From Chloroflexota bacterium (GTDB lineage: Bacteria > Chloroflexota > Anaerolineae > Promineifilales > Promineifilaceae): a stretch of DNA of 64,000 nucleotides. The stretch spans positions 1 through 64,000 of the forward strand of contig JAKEFB010000121.1 in assembly GCA_022616275.1 (NCBI GenBank), in the 5' to 3' direction. Shown in pieces: positions 1-7,768 of this stretch. The stretch's first letter is position 1; every line of letters begins with the position of its first letter. The notes under the pieces are model-generated. The model saw only the letters and a program-made list of their open reading frames with translations. It was not told where the DNA came from and did not search any database. A program made the position numbers and the translations under genes.

Positions 1-107
1 ACGCGGATGTCCAGGGCTAAACGATTCTGGCTCAACCCCAGTGGTTTCAGGAATTCTTCTAACAGTACCTCTCCTGGATGTATAGGATTTAGCTTCTCGT
101 TTGTCAT
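1..107 (-). CDS. higA: HigA-family antitoxin, N-terminal part (runs off window)
   Basis: The minus-strand ATG at 107 opens [20 protein letters not shown] followed by [15 protein letters not shown], the typical start of a HigA/VapI antitoxin: an 'HPGE' motif, then the first helices of a Cro/CI-type helix-turn-helix. HigA neutralises the HigB RNase and represses the shared promoter. About 35 residues are inside the window and the rest lies beyond base 1. The gene follows the HigB remnant with a 12-nt gap, the normal higBA order. Whether the antitoxin is complete cannot be judged here. Confidence 0.8.
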   Translation of the reverse strand, partial: MTNEKLNPIHPGEVLLEEFLKPLGLSQNRLALDIR

Positions 108-119
108 TCTGTCATTCCC

Positions 120-215
120 TCAATGGTAATCAACGATTTCCACTTCATAAATGTCACCGTCCTGCCATTCAAAGCAAATAGGAAGTGTATAACGCGGCAC
201 GTTAAACGTCAAGAG
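120..215 (-). pseudogene. C-terminal remnant of HigB-like toxin
   Basis: The minus-strand frame that ends at the TGA at 120-122 reads PICFEWQDGDIYEVEIVDYH, which matches the C-terminal signature of RelE/HigB mRNA interferases (ICFxWxDGDxYxVEIxDYH). It sits directly upstream of the HigA-like antitoxin. An in-frame stop (216-218) lies only 31 codons upstream, whereas intact HigB proteins have about 90 residues, so the catalytic core is gone. I infer a decayed toxin with the antitoxin left behind. Confidence 0.75.
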
Positions 216-249
216 TTAAGGCGCTCACCACCTACCCCGGGCGCGCTGA

Positions 250-474
250 ACGGTAGCCAGCATCGGGGCGCTGTTGCTGGCGCTGTGGGCCGCCCTGATC
301 GTCATTCTCCCCCAGCGCCTGGACGTAGACAGCGCCTGGCCGCGGCAACAAAAAGCCGCCTTGGCCAGCCTGCTGCGCCGCAAGGCCCTGGCCTTGAATG
401 CGGCCGCGCTGCTGTTTGCCATTGGCCTTAGCGCCCTGGGGTTCGCCCTTGTTGTGGCTTTGCTATCTGCCTGA
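250..474 (+). pseudogene. Hydrophobic fragment, probable end of a membrane protein
   Basis: An open frame from just after an in-frame stop at 247 encodes two hydrophobic segments (ALLLALWAALIVIL and LNAAALLFAIGLSALGFALV) separated by a basic stretch. There is no ATG; only TTG or CTG could start it and no ribosome-binding site is visible. I do not recognise the family. It looks like the truncated 3' end of a membrane-protein gene, but a small membrane protein cannot be excluded. Confidence 0.25.
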
Positions 475-495
475 GCCCAGTCAATGGAATTGATC

Positions 496-583
496 GGGAT
501 TCTTCGCTCCGAAGACTCCGCTCAGAATGACGCATTCGAGATTGAATTCGTAAAGAAGATTCCCCACTTTATGAACCATGCCC
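496..583 (+). repeat. Dispersed hairpin repeat, copy 1
   Basis: It starts GGGATTCTTCGCTCCGAAGA; the core CTTCG-CTC-CGAAG forms a hairpin. The copy continues as CTCCGCTCAGAATGACGCA and ends near TTTATGAACCATGCCC. Nearly the same 87-88 bp recur at 7681-7768 and 9037-9123, and the first 36 bp at 14483-14518. Confidence 0.8.
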
Positions 584-599
584 GTGTTCCTTGGGCGCG

Positions 600-853
600 T
601 TCCCCGACCCAGATTATACTTTGGCCAATTGAGCCGTTTCTCATTTCGTGGAGTCCACCGATAGCTGTAGAGCTGGTCCTGGAAACAAGCGAAGACGGGC
701 AAATCATTCCCCTGCTGGATGGCCGGCCGCTGGCCGATCCTACCCCTCTGGCAAGCCTGCCGGGGCTGGAAGTCTTGCAGGCCAACCCCTTTACCAGGGC
801 CAGGCCCTCTACCGCGCCCTGGGCGGCGATGCCCTGCGGGGTAGGGAACAGGA
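600..853 (+). other. Degenerate coding-like stretch, possibly from a CHAT-type protein
   Basis: The plus strand reads PIAVELVLETSEDGQIIPLL, then DGRPLADPTPLASLPGLEVL in one frame, and continues as LYQGQALYRALGGDALRG in another. That pattern (beta strands, then 'yG..Ly.aL') resembles the region before a CHAT protease-like domain, here broken by a frameshift and cut at both ends. Only weak pattern recognition supports this; it may be ordinary noncoding debris. Confidence 0.2.
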
Positions 854-1423
854 TCAAGTCCGGGCGATGAGGCACGTTCCCCTGTCGCCCGTATGGACGC
901 TGACGTCCTCGAAGCCGGCATTGATGAGGTGGTCCCCAAACCTGTCGGCGGAGGCGTAGGAGAAACGACTGATGGCGACACCAATGCGACCGCCCCGGCG
1001 CAACGTGCGCCTTACTTCCCTAAGCCCGGCCACAGGGTCAGGCCACAGGTGGAGGGAGTTGATCGTAAAGGCCACATCGAAAGTGGCATCATCGAATGGG
1101 AGATTGGCAGCGTCGCCCAGGTGGAGTTCGACGTGGCCCGCTTCGATCCCCTGGCGGTTGCGGTCACGAGCCATGCCGAGCATCGTCGCGGATGGATCGA
1201 GACCCACAACCTGCCCCTCTCGGACCAGCGCGGCCGCCAGCGCCAGGCCGAGCCCAGGTCCAGAACCGACCTCCAGGACTGAGTCGGAAGGACCAACCTC
1301 CAGAAGAGTTAGCACCCAGGCAGGCAGGACGCGGTCCAAGGCCATCAGCCGGCCGCCAAGGCGGCCGACCACTCCCTGAGGTAAACAGAACGCTTGCTCC
1401 ATCAGGCGCTTTTTTAACTCCAT
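854..1423 (-). CDS. Class I SAM-dependent methyltransferase
   Basis: The 189-residue protein has the Rossmann methyltransferase signature: motif I LEVGSGPGLG near residue 50, the acidic end of strand 2 in VVGLDPS, the motif II/III region HLGDAANLPFDDATFDVAF, and motif IV-like HLWPDPVAGLREVRRTLRRG. This fits the UbiE/Methyltransf_11 type; the substrate is unknown. The ATG at 1423 is preferred over that at 1429 because TAAGGAG sits 6 nt before it. It lies 30 bp downstream of the membrane-protein gene on the same strand, so the two probably form one transcript, divergent from a TetR regulator. Confidence 0.85.
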   Translation of the reverse strand: MELKKRLMEQAFCLPQGVVGRLGGRLMALDRVLPAWVLTLLEVGPSDSVLEVGSGPGLGLALAAALVREGQVVGLDPSATMLGMARDRNRQGIEAGHVELHLGDAANLPFDDATFDVAFTINSLHLWPDPVAGLREVRRTLRRGGRIGVAISRFSYASADRFGDHLINAGFEDVSVHTGDRGTCLIART

Positions 1424-1453
1424 CGTCATCTCCTTAGCTCCAACAGCAGTGTA

Positions 1454-2860
1454 TCATCCAGGCGGCAGTGTAAACGAGACCGGCGGTGTGGCTGTCGTCA
1501 CGAAGAAAATAATAAAGGCCAGGAAGAGAATGATCAGTATCGTTGTCGCGCTGGCCACGCCCAGCGACGCCAGCGGCCGGCGTGACCCGGAAGTGTCTGT
1601 TTCCACCTGTTTATTCCGTTCGGCGAAATAATCGCCGAGGGTCGCGCCGAGCCAGCTCATCCCCAGGCTGCCCACCAGCACCATGACCAGAGCGACAGGC
1701 AGATTGGTGAGAGGGGCGAGGGGATAAAACTGCCGGAAAATCGTCAGCAGCATGATCCCCATCCCGACTGCGGCCGCCCCTCCCGCACCAAGCCACGCTC
1801 CCCGGCGGTAGGCGTACCACAGGTCAATCAAGACCAGCGACGGCAGCGCCAGCACCCAGGCGTTCACCAGCATCATGTTTTCCGCTTTGAACAACTGGAT
1901 GAGCGCGACACGCAGCGCCAGCGCCAACAGGCCGGTGAGCGTCGCCGCCCCAAACACACGCAGTGTGTGGTTGGCCATCACGCCGATCAGCGCAGCACCG
2001 CTGGCAATCATCAGTGGCAGCAGCCACTCAGGCCGTGCCAGGACCAAGCCAGCAGTACCATCCCATTCGGTGGTGAAAAACTGGTTCCAGCTCAAGGACG
2101 AGGCGGCAAACATCACCAGCGGCAGCGCATCTGATAACCTCAGTTGGCGGGGTGTGCCCCATTCGCGGCGGGGCTGGGTTGTCATGTGGATGGCGGCGGC
2201 CAGCAGCAGGATCGAATCAAAGCTCACGAAGAGCAGTAAATGGGGGACGCTCCACGCAGTCAGGTCTTCGCCGTAAATCGCGTGCCAGAGGGGGTCTGTC
2301 GGCAGCACGTAGAGCAGAAATGCGCCGACCAGAATCAGCAGCCCCACCACCGGATTGGCCCGGAAGCGCTGTGGCAACGTTCCAGGCCCGCGGTGGGTGA
2401 TGAGGTATAGTCCAGCGAAGGCCAGCGCCGCCGTCACCGCCATGCCGAAGTACATCAGCAGATGCGGCCGCCAGAAGAAATCCTCGCCAAAGGGAATGCC
2501 GTACTGGCGGTGCCAGATTTCATCCCAGAACGCGCCGACGGTCATGCCAAGCTGCCCCACGCCCAGCAGCAGCGCCAGCGCCTGGCGGTAGCTGGCCTTG
2601 ATGGGCTGCTCCCGGACGGCCTGCCCGGCGGGCAGCGGCCTGAGCAGGAGATGCCATACGACCAAACCGAAAGCCGCCAGCATGATGACCAGAACAGCAA
2701 CCCCAATCCAGAAGAGCAGAGCGCGTTCACCCGTCGGCACACCGCTCCACGTACTGAAGACGATGAACAAGACCAGAGCTGCCGCACCTAGCAGTCCCAT
2801 GCGGAGACGTGCCCAGCCCCCTATTTTGAGGGTGCTCCGGGTCATTTGTTGTTCGCTCAT
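1454..2860 (-). CDS. Polytopic membrane protein of unknown function
   Basis: This protein of about 468 residues has roughly 11-12 hydrophobic segments from LLGAAALVLFIVFS near the N-terminus to TTILIILFLAFIIFFV at the C-terminus. Conserved-looking polar patches between helices (WDEIWHRQYGIPFGEDFFWR, DPLWHAIYGED, HMTTQPRREW) are rich in His, Trp and acidic residues. I do not recognise the family. The ATG at 2860 (MSEQQMTRS) is preferred because GAAGGA lies 6-11 nt upstream; a longer start at 2914 has no comparable signal. It is transcribed divergently from the TetR gene and is therefore a likely target of that repressor. Confidence 0.75.
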   Translation of the reverse strand: MSEQQMTRSTLKIGGWARLRMGLLGAAALVLFIVFSTWSGVPTGERALLFWIGVAVLVIMLAAFGLVVWHLLLRPLPAGQAVREQPIKASYRQALALLLGVGQLGMTVGAFWDEIWHRQYGIPFGEDFFWRPHLLMYFGMAVTAALAFAGLYLITHRGPGTLPQRFRANPVVGLLILVGAFLLYVLPTDPLWHAIYGEDLTAWSVPHLLLFVSFDSILLLAAAIHMTTQPRREWGTPRQLRLSDALPLVMFAASSLSWNQFFTTEWDGTAGLVLARPEWLLPLMIASGAALIGVMANHTLRVFGAATLTGLLALALRVALIQLFKAENMMLVNAWVLALPSLVLIDLWYAYRRGAWLGAGGAAAVGMGIMLLTIFRQFYPLAPLTNLPVALVMVLVGSLGMSWLGATLGDYFAERNKQVETDTSGSRRPLASLGVASATTILIILFLAFIIFFVTTATPPVSFTLPPG

Positions 2861-2937
2861 CCTTGTATCCTTCTCTATTTTTGGAACCCTTACGCCATAG
2901 CCTGTGAGTCCCATCAGGTTGCTTTGGTGAATTGAAC

Positions 2938-3020
2938 TGTTGTAAAATAAGCAACACTCTGCTATTTATCTCTTAGATGTGGCACAGAAAGCGTAGCATG
3001 ACGTTGAATCAGCCGTCAAC
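2938..3020. promoter_or_regulatory. Candidate TetR-type operators in the divergent spacer
   Basis: Two short inverted repeats share GTTG/CAAC arms: TGTTG-N9-CAACA at 2938-2956 and GTTGA-N8-TCAAC at 3003-3020. Both lie between the divergent membrane-protein and TetR genes, where an autoregulatory operator would be expected. The arms are only 5 bp. Confidence 0.3.
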
Positions 3021-3066
3021 CATCAAAGGTCCGTGAGGTGTTGAATAGGCAACAGGAGATGAAGAA

Positions 3067-3678
3067 GTGACGAAGAACTCGGAGGACTTACGGGTACGTC
3101 GCACCCGCGCGCTGCTGCAAAAGGCGCTCATTGAATTGACCATCGAGAAGGGATTTACCGATGTCACGGTGCGCGACATCACCGAACGAGCGATGGTCAA
3201 TCGGTCCACCTTTTACCACCATTACCAGGACAAGTATGCTCTCCTGAGCCAGTATATTGACGAGGTGATTGCCTTGATCCAGGCTCAGGAAGATGATCCT
3301 TCGCAAGTAAACGATCCCGATCAACCTTCAGCCGGTCTGGTTCGCATTCTCCAGCACGTGCAGGCGAACGCCGATTTTTACCGCGTGCTGCTGGGCAAGA
3401 AGGGCGATCCGGCATTCTGTGCGCAGAGCTTCCGCCGGTTTATCGAGCAGCAGTTCCGTCACATGCGGCCCGACCAGGAAGTGCAGGCAGACCACAGCAA
3501 ACCACCGATTGATCTGAGTGTCAGCTACATATTGCACGCTGGCATTGGCGCAATTCTGTGGTGGTTAGAAAATGACCAGCCTTGCTCGCCTGAACAGTTT
3601 GCGGTCTGGCTCAACCAGTTCAGCATGGCAGATATGAGCGTTTCTTTGGGGCTGGAAAGTCCTAATCTATCGCTTTAG
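3067..3678 (+). CDS. TetR/AcrR family transcriptional regulator
   Basis: The 203-residue protein has an N-terminal TetR helix-turn-helix (RRTRALLQKALIELTIEKGF, then VTVRDITERAMVNRSTFYHHYQDKYAL, residues about 10-60), followed by a helical ligand/dimerisation domain ending in a region like TetR_C_7. The start is a GTG at 3067 preceded by CAGGAGATGAA. Its 3' end overlaps the convergent kinase-like gene by 17 bp. The divergent operon for a membrane protein and a methyltransferase is the natural regulon; the inducer is unknown. Confidence 0.9.
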   Translation: MTKNSEDLRVRRTRALLQKALIELTIEKGFTDVTVRDITERAMVNRSTFYHHYQDKYALLSQYIDEVIALIQAQEDDPSQVNDPDQPSAGLVRILQHVQANADFYRVLLGKKGDPAFCAQSFRRFIEQQFRHMRPDQEVQADHSKPPIDLSVSYILHAGIGAILWWLENDQPCSPEQFAVWLNQFSMADMSVSLGLESPNLSL

Positions 3679-4381
3679 GGGCACGGTAGCCTTTTTCAAC
3701 GCGTTGGATCAGGAACCGGTCGCGCAAGAAGAGCGTGTAGCGCACGGCAAAGTAAATAGTTTTGTAGAGCCAGCTTCGTTGTATCGGGTCATAATCTACC
3801 AGCACGATGCGGCTATCAGGTAAACGCATCAGGTTGTGCGAACGGAGCAAACTGCGCCAGATGAGGAAACTCCATACCCGTACGGGGAACAGATGGGGGG
3901 CGTTCCTCTGTCGGCGTTGTTTTTTACTGTGACTGGCCCGCCCATACAGATCGGGCATCCGGCCAAACAGGTGGTAATGCCGCGCCGAACAACGGATTAT
4001 CTGGCGTAGCTGTTCTGCTATCAGGATGCGTTGAGGCTGAGTCAGCGACGAATAGTCCACCTTAAACAACTCTTCTCCTTGCGGGAGAAAGGGTTGGATA
4101 ACGACAGGATGAACTCTGCCATTCTCGTCGCCGGAGAGGATGACATAGTTGGGAATGGTGTGATGGGCACCGAGGCAAGAGTGGACTTCGTTTGCGGCCG
4201 CAGCCAACATTTTTGCTTCTTCTAAGGCCTCAGCCAGCGTTCCCCCTGGTGTATCCTTTACTTTGACTACATAGCGTGCGTCATCGGTCAGGTAAACCTC
4301 AGTCTCATTTCCCCCAGCGATCCGTTCCAGGTGCAAATCTCGGTCTAGAGGGGCAAAGAGGTGGCTTTGGTGTAAGGACAT
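3662..4381 (-). CDS. Kinase-fold-like protein of unknown function
   Basis: The protein of about 239 residues starts MSLHQSHLFAPLDRDLHLER. The segment GGNETEVYLTDDARYVVKVK resembles the glycine-rich strand and VAVK lysine of the protein-kinase/aminoglycoside-phosphotransferase fold, and a late VLVDYDPIQ could be the metal-binding Asp. A canonical HxD catalytic loop is not evident, so it may be catalytically degenerate. The C-terminus is basic and aromatic (FAVRYTLFLRDRFLIQRV). A TTG at 4408 would add nine residues. It converges on the TetR gene. Confidence 0.5.
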   Translation of the reverse strand: MSLHQSHLFAPLDRDLHLERIAGGNETEVYLTDDARYVVKVKDTPGGTLAEALEEAKMLAAAANEVHSCLGAHHTIPNYVILSGDENGRVHPVVIQPFLPQGEELFKVDYSSLTQPQRILIAEQLRQIIRCSARHYHLFGRMPDLYGRASHSKKQRRQRNAPHLFPVRVWSFLIWRSLLRSHNLMRLPDSRIVLVDYDPIQRSWLYKTIYFAVRYTLFLRDRFLIQRVEKGYRAPKAID

Positions 4382-4501
4382 GGCTTGAAACGTGTTGCGG
4401 GGCAGCAATACAAAACTGTAATGATAAGTTTCGTTGACAAAATCCGGTAACTATGTTACTCCGTAATTAAGGAATTATAGAATAAAGGATTGCCGTTGAC
4501 G

Positions 4502-4795
4502 ATGGATATGACAACTGCAACCCCAAATCGCCGTGCGTTGAACCTGTTCGCCGCGCTCGGTCTGGCTTCCGTAATTGTGGCTACCGAATATCTAACGCGA
4601 CACTTCGTGATCTGCTGGCTGCCGGTGCTGGGCAAACTGCGTGTCAACGATATGCTGGTGTCAGGGATCGGATACCTCGTGCTCGTCTGGCTGACTGTCC
4701 CGCCCGAAAGGCGTACCCTCTATTTACCTCTTATCTGGCCGGTTGCCTCGCCCCTACTGTGCGGCACAGGGGTCAGGCAACCGGAGCAATGTTGA
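4502..4795 (+). CDS. Small membrane protein, C-terminus replaced by REP sequence
   Basis: The protein of about 97 residues has three hydrophobic stretches (LNLFAALGLASVIVATEYL, MLVSGIGYLVLVWL, YLPLIWPVASPLL). ATG 4502 is preferred over TTG 4490; AAAGGA lies upstream. The last 20 or so codons fall inside the palindromic REP sequence that begins at 4741, so the reading frame appears to have been cut by the repeat and now ends at a chance stop. Function unknown; probably a truncated gene. Confidence 0.45.
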   Translation: MDMTTATPNRRALNLFAALGLASVIVATEYLTRHFVICWLPVLGKLRVNDMLVSGIGYLVLVWLTVPPERRTLYLPLIWPVASPLLCGTGVRQPEQC

Positions 4796-4842
4796 CTGTA
4801 ACAGGTCAGGCTTCTCGCCCGGTTGCCTGACCCCTACGATAG
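4741..4842. repeat. REP-type palindromic repeat, left of the RAYT gene
   Basis: Inverted words GGTTGCCT...AGGCAACC and GGTTGCCTGACCCCTA form hairpins. The 72-bp segment 4769-4840 is repeated with only a few differences at 5534-5605, on the far side of the transposase gene. Confidence 0.85.
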
Positions 4843-4862
4843 GGTAATAATTGAGCCAGGCC

Positions 4863-5450
4863 ATGACCTCCAATTACGATCCCCACAAACACCACCGTCG
4901 CTCAATTCGCCTGCCAGGCTGGGACTACAGGGCGCCGGGCGTTTATTTCATCACCATTTGCACCTACCAACGAGAAAACCTCTTTGCCGACTCACGCTTA
5001 CACCAGATTGTCGAAACAGCCTGGCAAACGATTCCTCACCAGCCCCATGCCCACCGTCTGAATTTAGATGAGTGGATAGTGATGCCTAACCATTTGCATG
5101 GTCTGTTGGTTATCCACGCCGGGGAACAGGAAACGGCCGCTGGCGACGTGCTTCCTGTATTTCCGCCCATTGCAGCAGCCAAACAATCGGCCGGTCGCGC
5201 GCCGCGCCTGGAGCCAGGCTCTATTGGAGCGGTTATTGGCAATTTCAAATACCGTGTGGCGCGGCGGATTAACTGCTTACGCGATACCCCAGGAGGCAAG
5301 ATATGGCAGCGGGGCTATTATGAGCGGATCGTTCGCAACGAACGGGAGCTACAAGCCATTCGCCAGTATATCCTTGATAATCCAACACGTTGGGTTCAAG
5401 ACCGAGACAACCTGGACACATTATTGGCGCGCATGCAACAACGACTGTAG
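4863..5450 (+). CDS. REP-associated tyrosine transposase (RAYT, Y1 family)
   Basis: The 195-residue protein belongs to the IS200-like Y1 transposase superfamily. It has RAPGVYFITICTYQRENLF near the start, the HUH metal-binding motif in MPNHLHGLLVI (residues about 74-84), and the segment IWQRGYYERIVRNERELQAI carrying the likely nucleophilic Tyr. Such enzymes nick and rejoin single-stranded REP hairpins. Start ATG 4863 is chosen over TTG 4851. The gene is bracketed by two copies of the same palindromic repeat, the classic RAYT arrangement, and the stop codon lies at the edge of the downstream palindrome. Confidence 0.9.
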   Translation: MTSNYDPHKHHRRSIRLPGWDYRAPGVYFITICTYQRENLFADSRLHQIVETAWQTIPHQPHAHRLNLDEWIVMPNHLHGLLVIHAGEQETAAGDVLPVFPPIAAAKQSAGRAPRLEPGSIGAVIGNFKYRVARRINCLRDTPGGKIWQRGYYERIVRNERELQAIRQYILDNPTRWVQDRDNLDTLLARMQQRL

Positions 5451-5605
5451 GGGCGAGGCAATCGGGCTCATTACGGCTGTTTACCTTTTACCTAATTCCG
5501 ATTGCCTCGCCCCTTCTACGACCGTGCCATACGGGGGTCAGGCAACCAGAACAATGCTGACTGTAACAGGTCAGGCTTCTCGCCTGGTTGCCTGACCCCT
5601 ACAAT
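5450..5605. repeat. REP-type palindromes, right of the RAYT gene
   Basis: Perfect 16-bp arms GGGGCGAGGCAATCGG (5450-5465) and CCGATTGCCTCGCCCC (5498-5513) are followed by the second copy of the 72-bp unit (5534-5605). The first arm includes the last base of the RAYT stop codon; the 72-bp unit supplies the stop codon of the convergent lipoprotein gene. Confidence 0.85.
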
Positions 5606-6297
5606 GACCCTGGGGCCAGGGGGAAGCCGAGGCCGCCCTGGCAGGTGGCGCCGGGTTCGGGGGTTTGGGGGCCTTGCTGGTAGCGGCTGACAAATTCGGC
5701 AATGCGGGGGTCATCTACCGAGCCGGTCTCGAACTGCAAGCCCCAGGCGGTCAGCACGACGGGGCTGCGCAGGCCGGGGAAGGGGCTCATGACCACGTAG
5801 GGCTCGTTCTCCACCAGCGCCCGCAGTTGCTGCACTTCCGCTTCGGGCAGCTCCGGCTGGTAGGCCAGCCAGACCGCCCCGTGCTCCAGCGAATGCAAAA
5901 CGTTCTTGGCCTCCACCGGCCGGTCGTAGACGCCACAATTTTGCCAGATGCTGGCGTGGACGCCCCCCGGCGGCGGCAGGCCGGTCTCCGGGTACTCGAC
6001 GTCGTCGTCGTGAAACACCGGCAGGTCCTCGAAGCGTTGCAGGGCCTCGGCCAGCGTGGGTGGGCTGGTCGGTTCAACGGCGGCCGTCGGCGGCAGCGCT
6101 TCCGTTGGCGGGGCAGCCTCGGTTGGGGTGGTGGTCGGCGCGGCCGGCGAGGCCTCTGTCACCGGGGAAGCCAGCGGCGGCGCAGTCGCCGGCTCGACGC
6201 CCGGCTCACCTTGCAAGGCGCGCGTCACCGTCTGGCAGGCCAGGCTCAAGCCCAGCAATAAGAGAAGAAAAGGAAGAAAAGGGCATGTTGTTTTCAT
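5599..6297 (-). CDS. DUF3105 lipoprotein
   Basis: The 232-residue protein has a lipoprotein signal (LLLLLGLSLACQ, Cys near 21), then a Pro/Thr/Ala-rich linker, then a C-terminal DUF3105 domain recognisable from NCGVYDRPVEAKNVLHSLEH, GAVWLAYQPELP and SPFPGLRSPVVLTAWG. It should be anchored on the outer face of the cytoplasmic membrane. The family has no settled function, though its conserved Cys and His residues suggest metal or redox chemistry. The stop codon lies inside the RAYT repeat, so the insertion lies at its very 3' end. Confidence 0.85.
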   Translation of the reverse strand: MKTTCPFLPFLLLLLGLSLACQTVTRALQGEPGVEPATAPPLASPVTEASPAAPTTTPTEAAPPTEALPPTAAVEPTSPPTLAEALQRFEDLPVFHDDDVEYPETGLPPPGGVHASIWQNCGVYDRPVEAKNVLHSLEHGAVWLAYQPELPEAEVQQLRALVENEPYVVMSPFPGLRSPVVLTAWGLQFETGSVDDPRIAEFVSRYQQGPQTPEPGATCQGGLGFPLAPGSL

Positions 6298-6340
6298 GGA
6301 CTTCTATCTTACCCCTGAACCGGCCGACGGGCCAAAATTA

Positions 6341-6398
6341 GACGACAGACGACGGACGATGGACGACGGGTGTCGTCTGTCGTCTGTCGTCCGTCGTC
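6341..6398. repeat. 7-bp tandem repeat array with inverted arms (GACGACN)
   Basis: GACGACA-GACGACG-GACGATG-GACGACG is followed after 2 nt by its inverse, GTCGTCT-GTCGTCT-GTCGTCC-GTCGTC. The array can fold into a long hairpin and fills the divergent spacer between the lipoprotein and aminotransferase genes. Confidence 0.85.
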
Positions 6399-6428
6399 AG
6401 TCCTTAAGGTTTGTGTTAGCATAAGGTT

Positions 6429-7589
6429 ATGGATTCCTTAAAAGAACTCTTTCTGCTCGACCCCAGCGTTGTTTTTCTCAACCACGGCTCTTTTGGGGCT
6501 ATGCCCCGGCCGGTCCTTGAAGCTTACCAGGAGTGGCAGCGGCGGCTGGAGCGGCAGCCGGTCCAGTTCGTGGCCGTCGAGCTGGGCGGCCACCTGCAGG
6601 CGGCCCGCCAGGCGTTGGGCGATTACTTAAACGTGGCCGGGGACGATCTGGCCTACGTGCCCAACCCCACCTTTGGCGTCAACGTCGTGGCCCGCTCCCT
6701 CTCCCTGGGACCGGGTGACGAAGTCCTGGGTACCAACCACGAGTATGGCGCCTGTGGCAACACCTGGCGCTTTCTCAGCCAGAAAAGGGGCTTCACGTAT
6801 ATCCAGCAACCCATTCCCCTGCCCGTCACCTCACCCGAGGAAATCGTCGAGCAGTTCTGGCAGGGCGTCACGCCGCGCACCAAAGTCATTTTTCTCAGCC
6901 ACATCACCTCGGCCACTGCCCTGCGCCTGCCGGCCGAGGCTATTTGCGCCCGCGCGCGGGCGGCCGGCATCCTGACGCTGGTAGACGGGGCCCACGCGCC
7001 GGGCCAGATAGCGCTTGACCTGGCCGCCGTGGGGGCCGACTTTTACGTTGGCGCGGCCCACAAGTGGCTGTGCAGCCCCAAAGGATCCGCTTTTCTCTAC
7101 ACCCGGCCGGAACGGCAAGCCCTCATCGAACCGCTGGTCGTCGGCTGGGGGTGGGGGGAAAACCACACGCTGCAATTCGGCAGCGACTACCTCGACTACC
7201 TGCAGTGGCTGGGGACGATAGACCCGGCGGCTTACCTCTCGGTCCCGGCGGCGATCCACTTCCAGGCCGAGCATGACTGGCCGGCCGTCCGCCAACGGTG
7301 CCACGAACTGGTCCGCCAGGCCCTCCACCGCATCTGCGACCTGACCGGCCTGGCGCCCCTCTACCCCGACGCCGGCTTTTACCACCAGATGGCCATTGCC
7401 CCCCTGGCCAAAATAGAGGATCTCCCCGCTTTCAAAGCCCGCCTCTACCAGGAATACCGCATCGAAATCCCCTGCATCGCCTGGGAAGATCACCAATTCA
7501 TCCGGGTCTGCATCCAGGCCTACAATAGTCAGTCCGACGTAGATACCCTCCTCACCGCCCTGGAGACATTGCTGAATAAACGCGAATGA
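6429..7589 (+). CDS. PLP-dependent class V aminotransferase (isopenicillin-N epimerase-like)
   Basis: The 386-residue protein opens with FLNHGSFGAMPRPVLEAY, the hallmark of the isopenicillin-N epimerase/cysteine-desulfurase-like branch. The cofactor-binding Asp lies in VDGAHAPGQ (about D186) and the Schiff-base Lys in VGAAHKWLCSPKG (about K212). Family members act as epimerases, desulfurases or lyases on amino acids; the substrate cannot be predicted. AAGG lies just before the ATG. It stands alone, with the dispersed hairpin repeat downstream. Confidence 0.9.
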   Translation: MDSLKELFLLDPSVVFLNHGSFGAMPRPVLEAYQEWQRRLERQPVQFVAVELGGHLQAARQALGDYLNVAGDDLAYVPNPTFGVNVVARSLSLGPGDEVLGTNHEYGACGNTWRFLSQKRGFTYIQQPIPLPVTSPEEIVEQFWQGVTPRTKVIFLSHITSATALRLPAEAICARARAAGILTLVDGAHAPGQIALDLAAVGADFYVGAAHKWLCSPKGSAFLYTRPERQALIEPLVVGWGWGENHTLQFGSDYLDYLQWLGTIDPAAYLSVPAAIHFQAEHDWPAVRQRCHELVRQALHRICDLTGLAPLYPDAGFYHQMAIAPLAKIEDLPAFKARLYQEYRIEIPCIAWEDHQFIRVCIQAYNSQSDVDTLLTALETLLNKRE

Positions 7590-7680
7590 CGCGAATGGTT
7601 TTGGTTTACTTATTCAGGCGTGGTCCATTTCATCCGAAAAGAGCTTGACAATTTCAGGTCGTGCTGAATAGCAGGTTTCA

Positions 7681-7768
7681 GGGATTCTTCGCTCCGAAGA
7701 CTCCGCTCAGAATGACGCATTCGAGATTGAATTCGTAAAGAAGATTCTCCACTTTATGAACCGCGCCC
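7681..7768 (+). repeat. Dispersed hairpin repeat, copy 2
   Basis: Nearly identical to copy 1 (GGGATTCTTCGCTCCGAAGA to TTTATGAACC). It ends one base before the stop codon of the minus-strand permease gene. Confidence 0.85.
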
